A stretch of DNA of 64,000 nucleotides from Streptomyces endophytica (GCF_026153355.1 NZ_CP110636.1:1984001-2048000), one strand, 5' to 3'; positions 42,384-52,617 are shown, counted from the first letter of the stretch. Notes: generated from the sequence alone by a model not told the origin. Made by a program: numbers and translations.

Positions 42384-43574
42384 ATGACGGTCCTAGAGCA
42401 GCCCGGCAGCAGCAGGAACAAGAGCAGCCTGGCCGGCCCGCCGCCCGCGTGGCGCCCGCGCGTCGACCCCGCCCCTCTCCTGCCCGACGAGGAGCCGTAC
42501 CGCGTCCTCGGCACGGCCGCCGCCGCCCGCCTCGACTCCGACCTGCTGACCCGGCTGTACGCCCAGCTCGTGCGCGGCCGCCGGTACAACGCCCAGGCCA
42601 CCGCCCTGACCCGGCAGGGACGACTGGCGGTCTATCCGTCCTCCACCGGCCAGGAGGCCTGTGAGGTCGCCGCCGCGCTGGCGCTGGAGGAGCGGGACTG
42701 GCTCTTCCCCAGCTACCGCGACACCCTGGCCGCCGTGGCCCGCGGCCTCGACCCCGTCCAGGCGCTGACCCTGCTGCGCGGCGACTGGCACTGCGGCTAC
42801 GACCCGCACGAACACCGCATCGCCCCCCTGTGCACCCCGCTCGCCACCCAGCTCCCCCATGCCGTGGGCCTGGCGCACGCCGCCCGCCTCAAGGGCGACG
42901 AGGTGGTGGCGCTGGCCATGGTGGGCGACGGCGGCACGAGCGAGGGCGACTTCCACGAGGCGCTGAACTTCGCGGCGCTCTGGCAGGCCCCGGTCGTCTT
43001 CCTGGTGCAGAACAACGGCTTCGCCATCTCCGTGCCGCTCGCCAAGCAGACCGCCGCGCCCTCGCTCGCCCACAAGGCCGTCGGCTACGGCATGCCCGGC
43101 CGCCTGGTCGACGGCAACGACGCGCCCGCGATGCACGAGGTGCTCGGTGAGGCCGTCCAGCGCGCCCGCCGGGGCGGCGGCCCCACCCTCGTCGAGGCCG
43201 TCACGTACCGCATCGAGGCGCACACCAACGCCGACGACGCCACCCGCTACCGCACCGACGCCGAGGTCGAGACCTGGCGGGCACACGACCCGATAGCCCT
43301 GCTGGAGCACGAGCTGGCCGACCGCGGCCTGCTGACCGACGAGTTCGTCGCCACCACCCGGGAGAGCGCCGAGCAGCTGGCTGCCGACCTCCGGGAGCGG
43401 ATGCACGCCGACCCGGTGCTGAACCCGATGGACCTGTTCACCCACGTGTTCGCCGAGCAGACCGGCCAACTGCGTGCCCAGGCCGCGCAGTTGCGCGCCG
43501 AGCTGGACGCCGAGGCCGCCGGACACCCCGAGGACGCCGCGGGCACCGCGCCCGCCGAGGAGGCCAGGCCATGA
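42384..43574 (+). CDS. bkdA: Branched-chain alpha-keto acid dehydrogenase E1 alpha, cluster 1
   Basis: 396 residues from the ATG at 42384 (GAGGAGG upstream). Thiamine-diphosphate enzyme that decarboxylates keto acids of Val, Leu and Ile. The ThDP/Mg motif runs from GDGGTSEGDFHEALNF to FLVQNN (residues about 180-211), followed by VEAVTYRIEAHTNADDATRYR with the regulatory loop histidine. In Streptomyces this complex supplies branched acyl-CoA starters for fatty acids and polyketides. First gene of an overlapping three-gene operon. Confidence 0.93.
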   Translation: MTVLEQPGSSRNKSSLAGPPPAWRPRVDPAPLLPDEEPYRVLGTAAAARLDSDLLTRLYAQLVRGRRYNAQATALTRQGRLAVYPSSTGQEACEVAAALALEERDWLFPSYRDTLAAVARGLDPVQALTLLRGDWHCGYDPHEHRIAPLCTPLATQLPHAVGLAHAARLKGDEVVALAMVGDGGTSEGDFHEALNFAALWQAPVVFLVQNNGFAISVPLAKQTAAPSLAHKAVGYGMPGRLVDGNDAPAMHEVLGEAVQRARRGGGPTLVEAVTYRIEAHTNADDATRYRTDAEVETWRAHDPIALLEHELADRGLLTDEFVATTRESAEQLAADLRERMHADPVLNPMDLFTHVFAEQTGQLRAQAAQLRAELDAEAAGHPEDAAGTAPAEEARP

Positions 43575-44604
43575 CGACCACCGTTCCGGCCACCGCGCGC
43601 AAGCCCGCCACCATGGCGCAGGCGCTGACCCGCGCGCTGCGCGACGCCATGGCCGAGGACCCCGCCGTCCATGTGATGGGCGAGGACGTCGGCGCCCTGG
43701 GCGGCGTCTTCCGCATCACCGACGGCCTGGCCAAGGAGTTCGGCGAGGACCGCTGCACGGACACCGCGCTCGCCGAGGCCGGCATCCTGGGCACCGCCGT
43801 CGGCATGGCGATGTACGGGCTGCGGCCGGTGGTCGAGATGCAGTTCGACGCGTTCGCCTACCCGGCGTTCGAGCAGCTGGTCAGCCATGTCGCCCGGATG
43901 CGCAACCGCACCCGCGGCGCGGTCCCGATGCCGCTGACCATCCGCATCCCCTACGGCGGAGGCATCGGCGGCGTCGAGCACCACAGCGACTCCTCCGAGG
44001 CGTACTACCTCGCCACCCCGGGGCTCCATGTCGTCACCCCGGCCACCGTCGAGGACGCCTACGGACTGCTGCGGGCCGCCATCGCCTCCGACGACCCGGT
44101 CGTCTTCCTGGAGCCCAAGCGGCTGTACTGGTCGAAGGCCGAGTGGTCGCCGGACGCCCCCACCCGGTCGCGCCCCTGGGCCGCGCCGAGATACGCCGGC
44201 GCGGCAGCAGCGCCACCCTGATCACCTACGGCCCCTCGCTGCCCGCCTGCATGGAGGCCGCCGAGGCCGGCCGCGCCGAGGGCTGGGACCTGGAGGTGGT
44301 CGATCTGCGCTCCCTGGTGCCGTTCGACGACGAGACGGTCTGCGCGTCCGTACGGCGCACCGGACGGGCCGTGGTCGTCCATGAGGCCGGCGGATTCGGC
44401 GGTCCCGGCGGGGAGATCGCCGCGCGGATCACCGAGCGCTGCTTCCACCACCTGGAGGCGCCGGTGCTGCGGGTGACCGGCTTCGACACCCCCTACCCGC
44501 CGCCCATGCTGGAGCGGCACCACCTCCCGGGCGTCGACCGGATCCTGGACACCGTCGCGCGCCTGCAGTGGGAGTCGGACTGGACCGAAGGACGTGGTGC
44601 GTGA
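43571..44604 (+). CDS. bkdB: Branched-chain alpha-keto acid dehydrogenase E1 beta, cluster 1 (frameshift as read)
   Basis: Partner of E1 alpha. The first frame contains MAQALTRALRDAMAEDPAVHVMGEDVGALGGVFRITDGL, PVVEMQFDAFAYPAFEQL and IRIPYGGGIGGVEHHSDSSEAYY. After about 44160 the second frame continues with GSSATLITYGPSLPACMEAA, VVDLRSLVPFDDETV and FDTPYPPPMLERHHLPGVDRI. One base is missing in the GCCCCCACCCGG run at 44155-44166. Start overlaps bkdA (ATGA), stop overlaps E2 (TGATG). Confidence 0.9.
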
Positions 44605-46052
44605 TGGCCGTGGTCCGTGAATTCACCCTGCCCGACCTGGGGGAGGGCCTCACCGAGGCGACGATCGTGCAGTGGCTGGTCGAGGTCGGCGAGGTCGTCG
44701 CCGTCGACCAGCCGGTGGTCGAGGTCGAGACCGCCAAGGCGATGGTCGAGGTGCCGTGCCCGTACGGCGGCGTGGTGACCGCCCGCTACGGCGACGAAGG
44801 CGTCGAAGTGCCGGTCGGCGCACCCCTGGTGACGGTCGCGGTCGGCGCGGTGCCTGACGATCTGGCGGAGCGGACCCCCACGACGGGCGCCGCCAACGGG
44901 ACGGCGACCGCCCCGGAGGCACCGGCCGCCGACGCGACGGAGAACGGCTCCGGCAACGTCCTGGTCGGGTACGGCACGAGCGCGGCCGCGGCCCGGCGGC
45001 GCCGGATCCGCCCCGCGGACGGCGCGCGCCCCGAGACGGGCGGCCCGCAGCCCCCGACCGGAGCCGAGCCCGCCACGCCGCCCGAGGAGGCCGCGGCGGA
45101 GCGCGCGGCCCGCGCCGCGGACGCCGACGGCCGCACGGTGCCCGTCATCTCGCCGCTGGTACGCCGCATGGCGCGGGAGAACGACCTGGACCTGCGGGAG
45201 GTGACGGGCACCGGGCCGGACGGCCTGATCCTCCGTACGGACATCGAGTCCGCGCTCCGCGCCCGCCGCGAGCGCGCACCGCAGCAGGCCGCCGCGGCCG
45301 TCCCGGTCGAACGGACGGCCCCCGCGGGCGCGCCCGCCGCCCCCGGCGTCGCCCCCATCCCGGGCGAGGAGCGGATCCCGCTGCGCGGGATGCTCGGTGC
45401 GGCCGCCGAGAAGTTCAGCCGCAGCCGCCGCGAGATCCCCGAGGCGACCTGCTGGGTGGACGCGGACGCCACCGAACTCCTCGCCGCCCGCCGGGCGATG
45501 AACGTCCCCGGCGCCCCCAAGGTGTCGCTGCTCGCGCTGCTGGCCCGGATCACCACGGCCGCGCTCGCGCGCTTCCCGCAGCTCAACGCCACCGTCGACA
45601 CCCGCACCCAGGAGATCGTCCGGCTGCCCGCGGTCCATCTCGGCTTCGCCGCGCAGACCGACCGCGGCCTGGTCGTGCCGGTCGTCCGCGACGCCCAGGC
45701 CCGTACGGCCGAGGACCTGTCCGCCGAGATGGCGCGGCTCACGGAGACCGCCCGGGCCGGCGGGCTGTCCCTGGCCGAGCTGACCCACGGCACCTTCACC
45801 CTCAACAACTACGGCGTCTTCGGCGTCGACGGCTCCACACCGATCATCAACCACCCGGAGGCGGCGATGCTCGGCGTCGGCCGGATAGCCGCCAAACCCT
45901 GGGTGCACGAAGGCGAGTTGGCGGTCCGGCAGGTCGTCCAGCTGTCCCTCACCTTCGACCACCGGGTGTGCGACGGCGGTACCGCGGGCGGCTTCCTGCG
46001 GTATGTGGCCGACTGCGTCGAGCGGCCCGCACTGCTGCTGCGGGGCCTGTGA
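44604..46052 (+). CDS. bkdC: Branched-chain dihydrolipoyl acyltransferase E2, cluster 1
   Basis: 482 residues. The single lipoyl domain has its lysine at K45 in EVETAKAMVEV. A Pro/Ala linker follows, then an E1/E3-binding domain at about 180-220 (VISPLVRRMARENDLDLREVTGTGPDGLILRTDIE). The acyltransferase core carries the catalytic histidine in FDHRVCDGG near residue 452 and NNYGVFGVDGSTPIINHPEAAMLGVGRI. It transfers the acyl group from lipoate to CoA. E3 is not encoded in the window. Confidence 0.94.
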   Translation: MAVVREFTLPDLGEGLTEATIVQWLVEVGEVVAVDQPVVEVETAKAMVEVPCPYGGVVTARYGDEGVEVPVGAPLVTVAVGAVPDDLAERTPTTGAANGTATAPEAPAADATENGSGNVLVGYGTSAAAARRRRIRPADGARPETGGPQPPTGAEPATPPEEAAAERAARAADADGRTVPVISPLVRRMARENDLDLREVTGTGPDGLILRTDIESALRARRERAPQQAAAAVPVERTAPAGAPAAPGVAPIPGEERIPLRGMLGAAAEKFSRSRREIPEATCWVDADATELLAARRAMNVPGAPKVSLLALLARITTAALARFPQLNATVDTRTQEIVRLPAVHLGFAAQTDRGLVVPVVRDAQARTAEDLSAEMARLTETARAGGLSLAELTHGTFTLNNYGVFGVDGSTPIINHPEAAMLGVGRIAAKPWVHEGELAVRQVVQLSLTFDHRVCDGGTAGGFLRYVADCVERPALLLRGL

Positions 46053-46059
46053 GCCCGGC

Positions 46060-46095
46060 CCCCTCCGGACCCGGCCCCCGTCGGGCCCGGAGGGG
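46060..46095 (+). terminator. Hairpin after bkd cluster 1
   Basis: CCCCTCCGG (46060-46068) and CCGGAGGGG (46087-46095), 18-base loop with its own small CCCG/CGGG pairing. It lies just downstream of the E2 stop. Confidence 0.5.
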
Positions 46096-46145
46096 CCCGC
46101 GCACGACACCTGTGTGAGTGCGCCGCGGCTGGCGATACTCAAGGG

Positions 46146-47025
46146 GTGAACGACCACACCGACCACGACGCGATCGTCCTGGCCGGCGGCGCGGCCCGGC
46201 GGCTCGGCGGGGCGGACAAGCCCGCCCTGTCCGTCGGCGGCCGCCCGCTCCTGGACCGGGTGCTCGCCGCCTGCCCCGATGCGGCCCGCGCCGTCGTCGT
46301 CGGCCCCGCGCCCCGACCGCCCGCGCCGTGCTGCACGCCCGTGAGGACCCGCCCGGCGGGGGCCCGCTCGCCGCGCTGGACGCCGGCCTGCGGCACACCA
46401 CCGCCCCCACGGTGCTCGTCCTCTCCGCGGACCTGCCGTTCCTGACCGCCGCGACGGTACGCGCCCTGCTGACGGCGGCCGCCGCCCCGGTGGACGGCGC
46501 GCTGCTCCAGGACGCCTCGGGCCGGGACCAGCCGCTGGTCGCGGCCTACCGCGCCGAGCCGCTGCGCCGCGCGCTGGCCCGCATCCGTGCCGAGCACGGC
46601 ACAGCGGCCGGTCTGCCGCTGCGCGCCCTGCTGGCCGGCCTGACGCTCGTCCGGGTCCCGGACCCCGCCGCCGCCGCCTTCGACTGCGACACCTGGGAAG
46701 ACCTCGGCGCGGCACGCGCCCGGATCAGGGAGCATGGACACGTGCTGGACGAATGGATCACCGCAGTCAAGGCCGAACTGGGCATCGACCTCGATGTCGA
46801 CGTGGCGGCGCTACTCGACCTCGCGCGGGACGCGGCGCACGGCGTGGCCCGCCCGGCCGCGCCGCTGACCACCTTCCTGATCGGATACGCGGCGGGCCAA
46901 CAGGGCCGGGACGTCAAGGAACTGACCGACCGGGCCGCCGCCCTGGCGAACCGCTGGGCCGCGGAGGCCGAGCCGCCGGCGGCTCCGCGGACGCCGCGGG
47001 CACCGGAACGAAGCCCGCGGAATGA
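46146..47025 (+). pseudogene. MobA-like molybdenum cofactor nucleotidyltransferase fused to DUF6457 domain (frameshifts as read)
   Basis: GTG start. The first frame gives DAIVLAGGAARRLGGADKPALSVGGRPLLDRVL, the MobA nucleotide-binding loop. After about 46315 the second frame gives AVLHAREDPPGGGPLAALDAGL, VLVLSADLPFLTAATVRALL and QPLVAAYRAEPLRRAL. It continues without a stop into a small helical domain (LDEWITAVKAELGIDLDVDVAALLDLARDAAHGVARPAAPLTTFLIGYAAG), which is the DUF6457 family. A second shift near 46970 is needed to reach the TGA at 47023-47025, which overlaps the moeA-like start. The enzyme attaches GMP to molybdopterin. Probably intact in the cell, with the errors in the assembly. Confidence 0.8.
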
Positions 47026-48598
47026 CCGACGGCGAGACCGGCGGGGCGCTCGGCGCCGCCCGGGACGACCTGCGCGCGGCGACCCGTTCGAGGACGCGCT
47101 CGCCCTGGCCAACCACACCCGCGCAGCGGCCACCGGCCCCACCCGGCGCCCCGGACCGGGCCACGGCGTCCCGTCCGCGGGCGGGACGCCCACGGCGGCC
47201 TCCGGTGCACCCACCGCGCGCGGCAGCCACGACCCGGACACCGCCACCGGTGCGTCCGGACCTTCCGGCCCCGCGGACACCGGCCGGCCCCCGGCCTCGG
47301 CTCCGCACCACCAGCCGCCCGCCACGCCCTGGCAGCGCGCCCGCGAACTCGCCGCGCACGCGGTCCCCGGGCCGCCCGCGCCGACGGCCACCCCGCTCGC
47401 CGAGGCGCTCGGCCGGACGCTCGCGGTCCCGCTGACCGCCCTCACCGACCTGCCGTCGTTCGACACCTCGGCCATGGACGGCTGGGCGGTCTCCGGCCCC
47501 GGCCCCTGGCGCGTCGACCGGCCCGGGGGCGCCGCCGATCCGGGCATCCTCGCCGGTCAGTCCCCTGCCGAGGCCCTCCAGGACGGTCATGCCATCGCGA
47601 TCGCGACCGGCGCGCGTATCCCGTCCGGTGCCACCGCCGTACTGCGCAGCGAGCACGGCGACGTACGCGACCTGCCCGGCGGCGGCCGGCAGCTGCACGC
47701 GCCGCGGCCCGTACCGCCCGGCCAGGACATCCGCCCGCGCGGCCAGGAGTGTCGCCGCGGCGACCACCTGCTGCCCGCGGGCGCGCTGGTGACGCCCGCC
47801 GTCCTCGGCCTGGCCGCCGCGGCCGGCTACGACGAGTTGACCGCCTACCCCGGCCGCGGGCCGAAGTGTTCGTCCTCGGCGACGAGTTGCTGGACCACGG
47901 GCTGCCGCAGGCCGGCCGGATCCGGGACGCGCTCGGGCCGATGCTCGGGCCCTGGCTGCAGGCCCTCGGTGTCGTGGCGGCCGCCCCCCGCCACCTCGCC
48001 GACGACGCCGACACGCTGTACGCGCGCTGGCGGAGTCCACCGCCGACGTGGTGATCACCACCGGTGGCACCGCGCGGGCCGGTCGACCATGTGCATCCGA
48101 CCCTGCGCCGCCTCGGCGCCGAGGTGCTGGTGGACGGTGTGCGGTGCGCCCCGGGCATCCGATGCTGCTGGCCCGACTGGCCCCGCGCCGGCACCTCGTC
48201 GGCCTGCCCGGCAACCCCCTCGCCGCGGTGTCCGGGCTCTGCACGCTGGCCGAGCCGCTGCTGCGGACCCTCGCCTACCGCCGGCCGCCCGCCCCGTGCC
48301 GTACCCCGCTGACCGCGCCGGTGCACGGGCATCCGCACGACACCCGGCTCGTCCCGGTGGCCTACCGCGACGACGAGCGGTACGGCCTGACGGCCGAGCC
48401 GCTGCACTTCCACGGCCCGGCCATGCTGCGCGGGATCGCCGCCGCCGATGCGCTGGCGGTCGTCCCGCCCGGCGGCGCCCAGCGCGGCACCGAACTCGAA
48501 CTCCTGGAACTCCCCTGGTCAGCGGGTGGTCGGCGGGCGGGCCGGTGGACCGGGCCGCCTTCGGGGACCCGTTCGGCCCGGCCGGAGGCGCGGTGTGA
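47022..48598 (+). pseudogene. moeA: MoeA-like molybdopterin molybdenumtransferase (about six frame changes as read)
   Basis: MoeA inserts molybdenum into adenylylated molybdopterin. Successive frames contain PLAEALGRTLAVPLTALTDLPSFDTSAMDGWAV, AIAIATGARIPSGATAVLRSEHG and GQECRRGDHLLPAGALVTPAVLGLAAAAGYDEL, then AEVFVLGDELLDHGLPQAGRIRDALGPML, then ADVVITTGGTA, then VDHVHPTLRRLGAEVLVDGV, then LVGLPGNPLAAVSGL. These are all in correct MoeA order. Shifts fall near 47085, 47865, 48028, 48083, 48160 and 48520. The N-terminus has an unusual Pro/Ala-rich extension of about 90 residues. The order of motifs argues for assembly indels. Confidence 0.8.
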
Positions 48599-49735
48599 AG
48601 CTCCCCTCCCACGACAGCACGGCGCACGACGTGCCCGAGGACCGCTCCCACCGCCTGATACTCCGCGCCGGGCACCGAAGGCGCCGCTGCGCCAGGTCGC
48701 CCGCCGGCTGATGATGGCGCTGCTGGTGCTGCTGGCGACGGTCTTCATCGTCTGGACGGACCGCGGGGAGTACCACGACAACGCCGACGGCACGGTCGAC
48801 CTGCTCGACTGCTTCTACTACGCCACCGTCACGCTCTCCACGACGGGCTACGGCGACATCGTCCCGTACGGCGACAGCGCGCGGCTGCTGAACATCCTGC
48901 TCATCACGCCGCTCCGCGTGCTCTTCCTGATCATTCCTGGTCGGTACGACCCTGGAAGTGCTGACCGAACGCACCCGCGAGCAGTGGCAACTCAAACGCT
49001 GGAGAAACGCCGTGCGCGACCACACCGTCATCGTCGGCTACGGCACCAAGGGGCGGTCCGCCGTGCAGACCCTCCGGGCCACCGGCGTCGGCCGCGACCG
49101 CATCGTCCTCGTCGACCCCAGCACCAAGGTGATCGAGGCGGCGGTGGCCGAAGGCTTCGCCGGGGTCGTCGGCGATGCGACCCGCAGTGATGTGCTGCTG
49201 CGCGCCGAGGTCCAGCGCGCCCGGCAGGTCGTCATCGCCACCCAGCGCGACGACACCGCCGTGCTCGTCTCGTTGACCGCCCGTCAGCTCAACAAGCGGC
49301 GCACATCGTCGCGGCGGTGCGGGAGGAGGAGAACGCCCCGCTGCTGCGGCAGTCCGGCGCCGACGCGGTGATCACCTCGGCCAGTGCGGCCGGCCGGTTG
49401 CTGGGCTCTCCGTGCACAGCCCCAGCGCGGGCATGGTCATCGAGGACCTGATCCAGCAGGGCAGCGGCCTGGACCTGGTCGAACGCCCGGTGGTGAAGGC
49501 CGAGGTGGGCAGGTCCGTGCGGGAGACCGACGACCTGGTCGTGTCCGTGCTGCGCGGCCACCGGCTGCTCGGCTACGACGATCCGGAGGCCAGCCCGCTG
49601 CAGAGCACGGACCGGCTGATCACTATCGTCCGGGCGGCCGTGTCGGAGGAGCCGGACCTGCCCGCCAAGCAGCCGGCGCGGCCCACCCTCCCGGGCACCA
49701 CCGTCTCCCCGATGCGCCGGCTGGACGACGAATGA
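48595..49735 (+). pseudogene. Two-helix potassium channel with TrkA-N (RCK) domain (about four frame changes as read)
   Basis: Segments in order: GTG start overlapping the moeA-like stop, membrane helix LMMALLVLLATVFIVWTDRG, pore YYATVTLSTTGYGDIVPYGD (K+ selectivity filter TTGYGD), and helix 2 RLLNILLITPLRVLFLI. Then the Rossmann RCK domain DHTVIVGYGTKGRSAVQTLRATGVGRDRIVLVD...GDATRSDVLLRAEV, AHIVAAVREEENAPLLRQSGADAVI, and the tail VHSPSAGMVIEDLIQQGSGLDLVER. Frame changes near 48690, 48945, 49298 and 49405. RCK binding of NAD(H) or ions gates the channel. All functional motifs survive, so assembly errors are likely. Confidence 0.85.
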
Positions 49736-49839
49736 CGGGCCCTTGACCCAGGTCGGGCCAGGGTGATGTGACGACGCGTCGGTGGCCGGCGGCCCCCGTG
49801 CCATCGCTCTGTCCGCGGACGACGAGTAGCCTCGCGCCC

Positions 49840-50816
49840 ATGCGAGCGATCACTATCCCGGAGCCCGGTGGCCCCGAAGCACTTGTCTGGACGGATGTGC
49901 CCGACCCGCACCCGGCGAGGGCGAGGTCCTGATCGAGGTCGCGGCCAGCGCCGTGAACCGCGCCGACCTGCTCCAGCGGCAGGGCTTCTACGACCCGCCG
50001 CCCGGAGCCTCGCCGTACCCGGGGCTGGAGTGCTCGGGGCGGATCAGCGCGGTCGGCCCGGGCGTGCACGGCTGGGCGGTCGGCGACGAGGTGTGCGCGC
50101 TGCTGGCGGGCGGCGGCTACGCGGAGAAGGTCGTGGTGCCGGCCGGGCAGGTGCTGCCGCTGCCGCCCGGCCTGGACCTGGTCACGGCCGCCGCGCTGCC
50201 CGAGGTGACCTGCACGGTCTGGTCGAACGTCTTCATGATCGCCCACCTGCGGCCCGGCGAGACGCTGCTGGTCCACGGCGGCGCGAGCGGTATCGGCACG
50301 ATGGCGATCCAGCTCGCCAAGGCGGTCGGGGCGAGGGTCGCGGTCACCGCGGGCGGCCCCGAGAAGCTGGCCCGCTGCGCGGAGCTCGGCGCGGACATCC
50401 TGATCGACTACCGCGAGCAGGACTTCGTCCAGGAGATCCGCAAGGCCACCGACGGCAAGGGCGCGGACGTCATCCTCGACATCATCGGCGCGAAGTACCT
50501 GCAACGGAACGTGAAGGCGCTGGCGGTCAGCGGCCGACTTGCGATCATCGGGCTGCAGGGCGGGGTGAAGGCGGAGCTGAACCTCGCCGCGCTGATGGCC
50601 AAGCGCGCCGCGATCACCGGCGCCGGGTTGCGTGCCCGCCCGCTCAGTGAGAAGGCGGCCATCGTCGCCGCGGTACGCGAGCACGTCTGGCCGCTGATCG
50701 GTAACGGCCAGGTCCGGGCGATCGTGGATCGTACGCTCCCGATGTCCGAGGCCGCGGAGGCGCACCGCGTCGTGGACGCGAGTGTGCACGTCGGCAAGGT
50801 CGTGCTGACCGTCTGA
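49840..50816 (+). CDS. Zinc-type alcohol dehydrogenase-like quinone oxidoreductase (frameshift as read)
   Basis: MDR-superfamily NADPH:quinone oxidoreductase. The ATG at 49840 gives MRAITIPEPGGPEALVWTDVPDPHP. One base is missing at about 49912 (CACCCGGCGAGG), after which the frame continues GEVLIEVAASAVNRADLLQRQGFYDPPPGASPYPGLECSG. The NADPH-binding loop is TLLVHGGASGIGTMAIQLAKAVGARV. The length is about 325 residues, as in the PIG3/QOR group. It reduces quinones or activated alkenes without zinc. Isolated gene between the channel and a secreted protein. Confidence 0.88.
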
Positions 50817-50954
50817 ACCGGCCGCGCTGCGGCCTTCCGGATCCCCCTCCCGGGCCGTCGCCGGATAACCCGGCGGACAGTCCCAAGATGCCGTGCATCT
50901 GATCACATGTGACGCTGGGCTGGTCACCCGACGGCTCGGCACGGGAGGGGCACT

Positions 50955-51815
50955 GTGGTCGCTCCAGGTTTCCGTTCGCGCATTGCCAGCAGTCTGTTGG
51001 TCGCCGCCGTCGTCCTGCCCGTTCCGGTGGGAGCCGCCCCGCGGCGGCCGCGGACCGGCAGGCCACGCCGGTGGACCGTTCACCGCAGCTCGTCCGCCCG
51101 GGCGATTCGCCGGACGACAACGTGCCGGAGGAGCTGCGGCCCGAGATGCTCGGGGCCGATGCCTTCGCCGCCGAGGACTTCGTGAGCGACCTGCCGCAGG
51201 TCGATGAGCCGTTCGTGCCGGGCCGGGGCCACGCCGGCCGGCCGGGGGCTCCGGCCCGCTTCCGCGAGTTCCCGGACGGCTTCCCCGGCTTCCCGTACGA
51301 CATGGCGGGCTATCCGCGCCGGGTGCCGCACCACCACCCGGGCCGCTGGCACGGCCGGTGGCACCACCACCCGCACCTGTTCGGTCCGGGCTTCCACGGG
51401 GACGGCCCCGGCAGCGCGGATTTCGGGGGCCACGGCCACTTCCGGAAGGCCGGGCCGGGCGGTCCGCCCGACACCGACCGCTCCCACCCGCTGCCCGGCC
51501 GTCGCGACCCCGCGAAGCGGCACGCACCGGCGGAGGCCGCATCCGACCCCGCACCCTCGCACTCCACGCCGTCGCACCGCGTCAGGACGGCGGAACGGCG
51601 CAGCCCCCGCTCGTACGAAACGCTGCCGCCGCTCCCGTCGCCCACCGTCCCCGAGGACGCGACCACGGGCACCACGGACGAGGACGGGACACCGCCCGCC
51701 CATACGCCCTGGAGCCCCGACGGCCCCGGTCGAGCGGGTTCTGCCGATGGGCGCGGGCCTGGCGCTGACCGGCCTGGGCCTGGCGTTCCTGGGTCTGCGC
51801 CTGCGCCGCCGCTGA
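50955..51815 (+). CDS. Secreted His/Pro-rich hypothetical protein with C-terminal membrane anchor (frameshifts as read)
   Basis: GTG start with GGGAGGGG upstream and a signal peptide (FRSRIASSLLVAAVVLPVPVGAA). The mature part is VDRSPQLVRPGDSPDDNVPEELRPEMLGADAFAAEDFVSDLP, then a histidine-rich stretch (HHHPGRWHGRWHHHPHLFGPGFHGDGPG and HGHF). A Pro/Thr-rich stalk follows, then a terminal hydrophobic helix and basic tail, VLPMGAGLALTGLGLAFLGLRLRRR. Frame changes near 51040 and 51725 must be assumed. No known family. The His cluster suggests metal binding. The C-terminus looks like a simple membrane anchor rather than an LPXTG sorting signal. Confidence 0.65.
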
Positions 51816-51837
51816 GACCGTTGCTTCCGCGTTCCTC

Positions 51838-51968
51838 GTTTCACGTGAAACGAGGAAGCGCGCGACACCGTTTCACGTGAAACGCTCCCGTTTGTTTCAC
51901 GTGAAACGGTGGGAGCGGTTGGCGTGGTTTCACGTGAAACAGCGAGAATCCGTGGTTTCACGTGAAAC
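51838..51968. promoter_or_regulatory. Cluster of five parS sites
   Basis: Perfect GTTTCACGTGAAAC at 51838-51851, 51870-51883, 51894-51907, 51927-51940 and 51955-51968. Start-to-start spacings are 32, 24, 33 and 28 bases. They lie in the intergenic DNA between the His-rich protein and bpa. ParB loads here to build the segregation complex around the origin region. Confidence 0.97.
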
Positions 51969-52054
51969 GCCGGAGCTCGGGTCCCCCGGAATGGTGGATC
52001 ACGTTCTCCTGGGGGCACCACCGTCGAGAAGCGCTCGTACGAGAGAATGGCGGC

Positions 52055-52617
52055 ATGGATATGCCGATGAACGAACGGTCGCAGGAGAACCCGCACGTCC
52101 TGGTTGTCGGCCCGGACGGCATGGCGCTCGGCAGCGCCGGCTCCGGTGGCGGGGACGACGGCGAGGAGCCCCGCGAGGTCCCGGTGACGGACATGGTCGA
52201 ACAGCCTGCGAAGGTCATGCGCATCGGCAGCATGATCAAGCAGCTGCTGGAAGAGGTGAAGGCGGCTCCTCTCGACGAGGCCAGCCGGGTCCGGCTCAAG
52301 GAGATCCACGCCAGCTCGGTGAAGGAGCTGGAGACGGGCTGGCCCCCGAACTCGTGGAGGAGCTGGAGCGGCTGTCGCTGCCGTTCACCGATGAGTCGGT
52401 GCCGACGGAGGCGGAGCTGCGAATCGCCCAGGCGCAGCTGGTGGGCTGGCTGGAGGGCCTTTTCCACGGCATTCAGACTGCGCTGTTCGCCCAGCAGATG
52501 GCCGCCCGGGCCCAGCTGGAGTCGATGCGCCGTGCCCTGCCGCCCGGTGTCCTGCCCACGGAGGGCGACGAGGGCAAGCCCGGCCACGGCGGCGCCCGCT
52601 CGGGCCCGTACCTCTGA
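52055..52617 (+). CDS. bpa: Bacterial proteasome activator Bpa/PafE (frameshift as read)
   Basis: ATP-independent ring activator that opens the 20S proteasome gate. The first frame runs MDMPMNERSQENPHVLVVGPDGMALGSAG to EQPAKVMRIGSMIKQLLEEVKAAPLDEASRVRLKEIHASSVKELE. The second frame continues LAPELVEELERLSLPFTDESVPTEAELRIAQAQLVGWLEGLFHGIQTALFAQQMAARAQLE, the four-helix bundle. It ends GARSGPYL, where GPYL corresponds to the C-terminal GQYL proteasome-docking motif of the mycobacterial protein. One base is missing near 52332-52342 in an ACGGGCTGG context. About 188 residues. Confidence 0.88.

Noticed and set aside
51080..52309. 409-residue leftward frame across the parS cluster
   Set aside because: It contains repeated VSRET/FHVK simply because parS is a palindrome; it overlaps bpa and the His-rich gene antisense.
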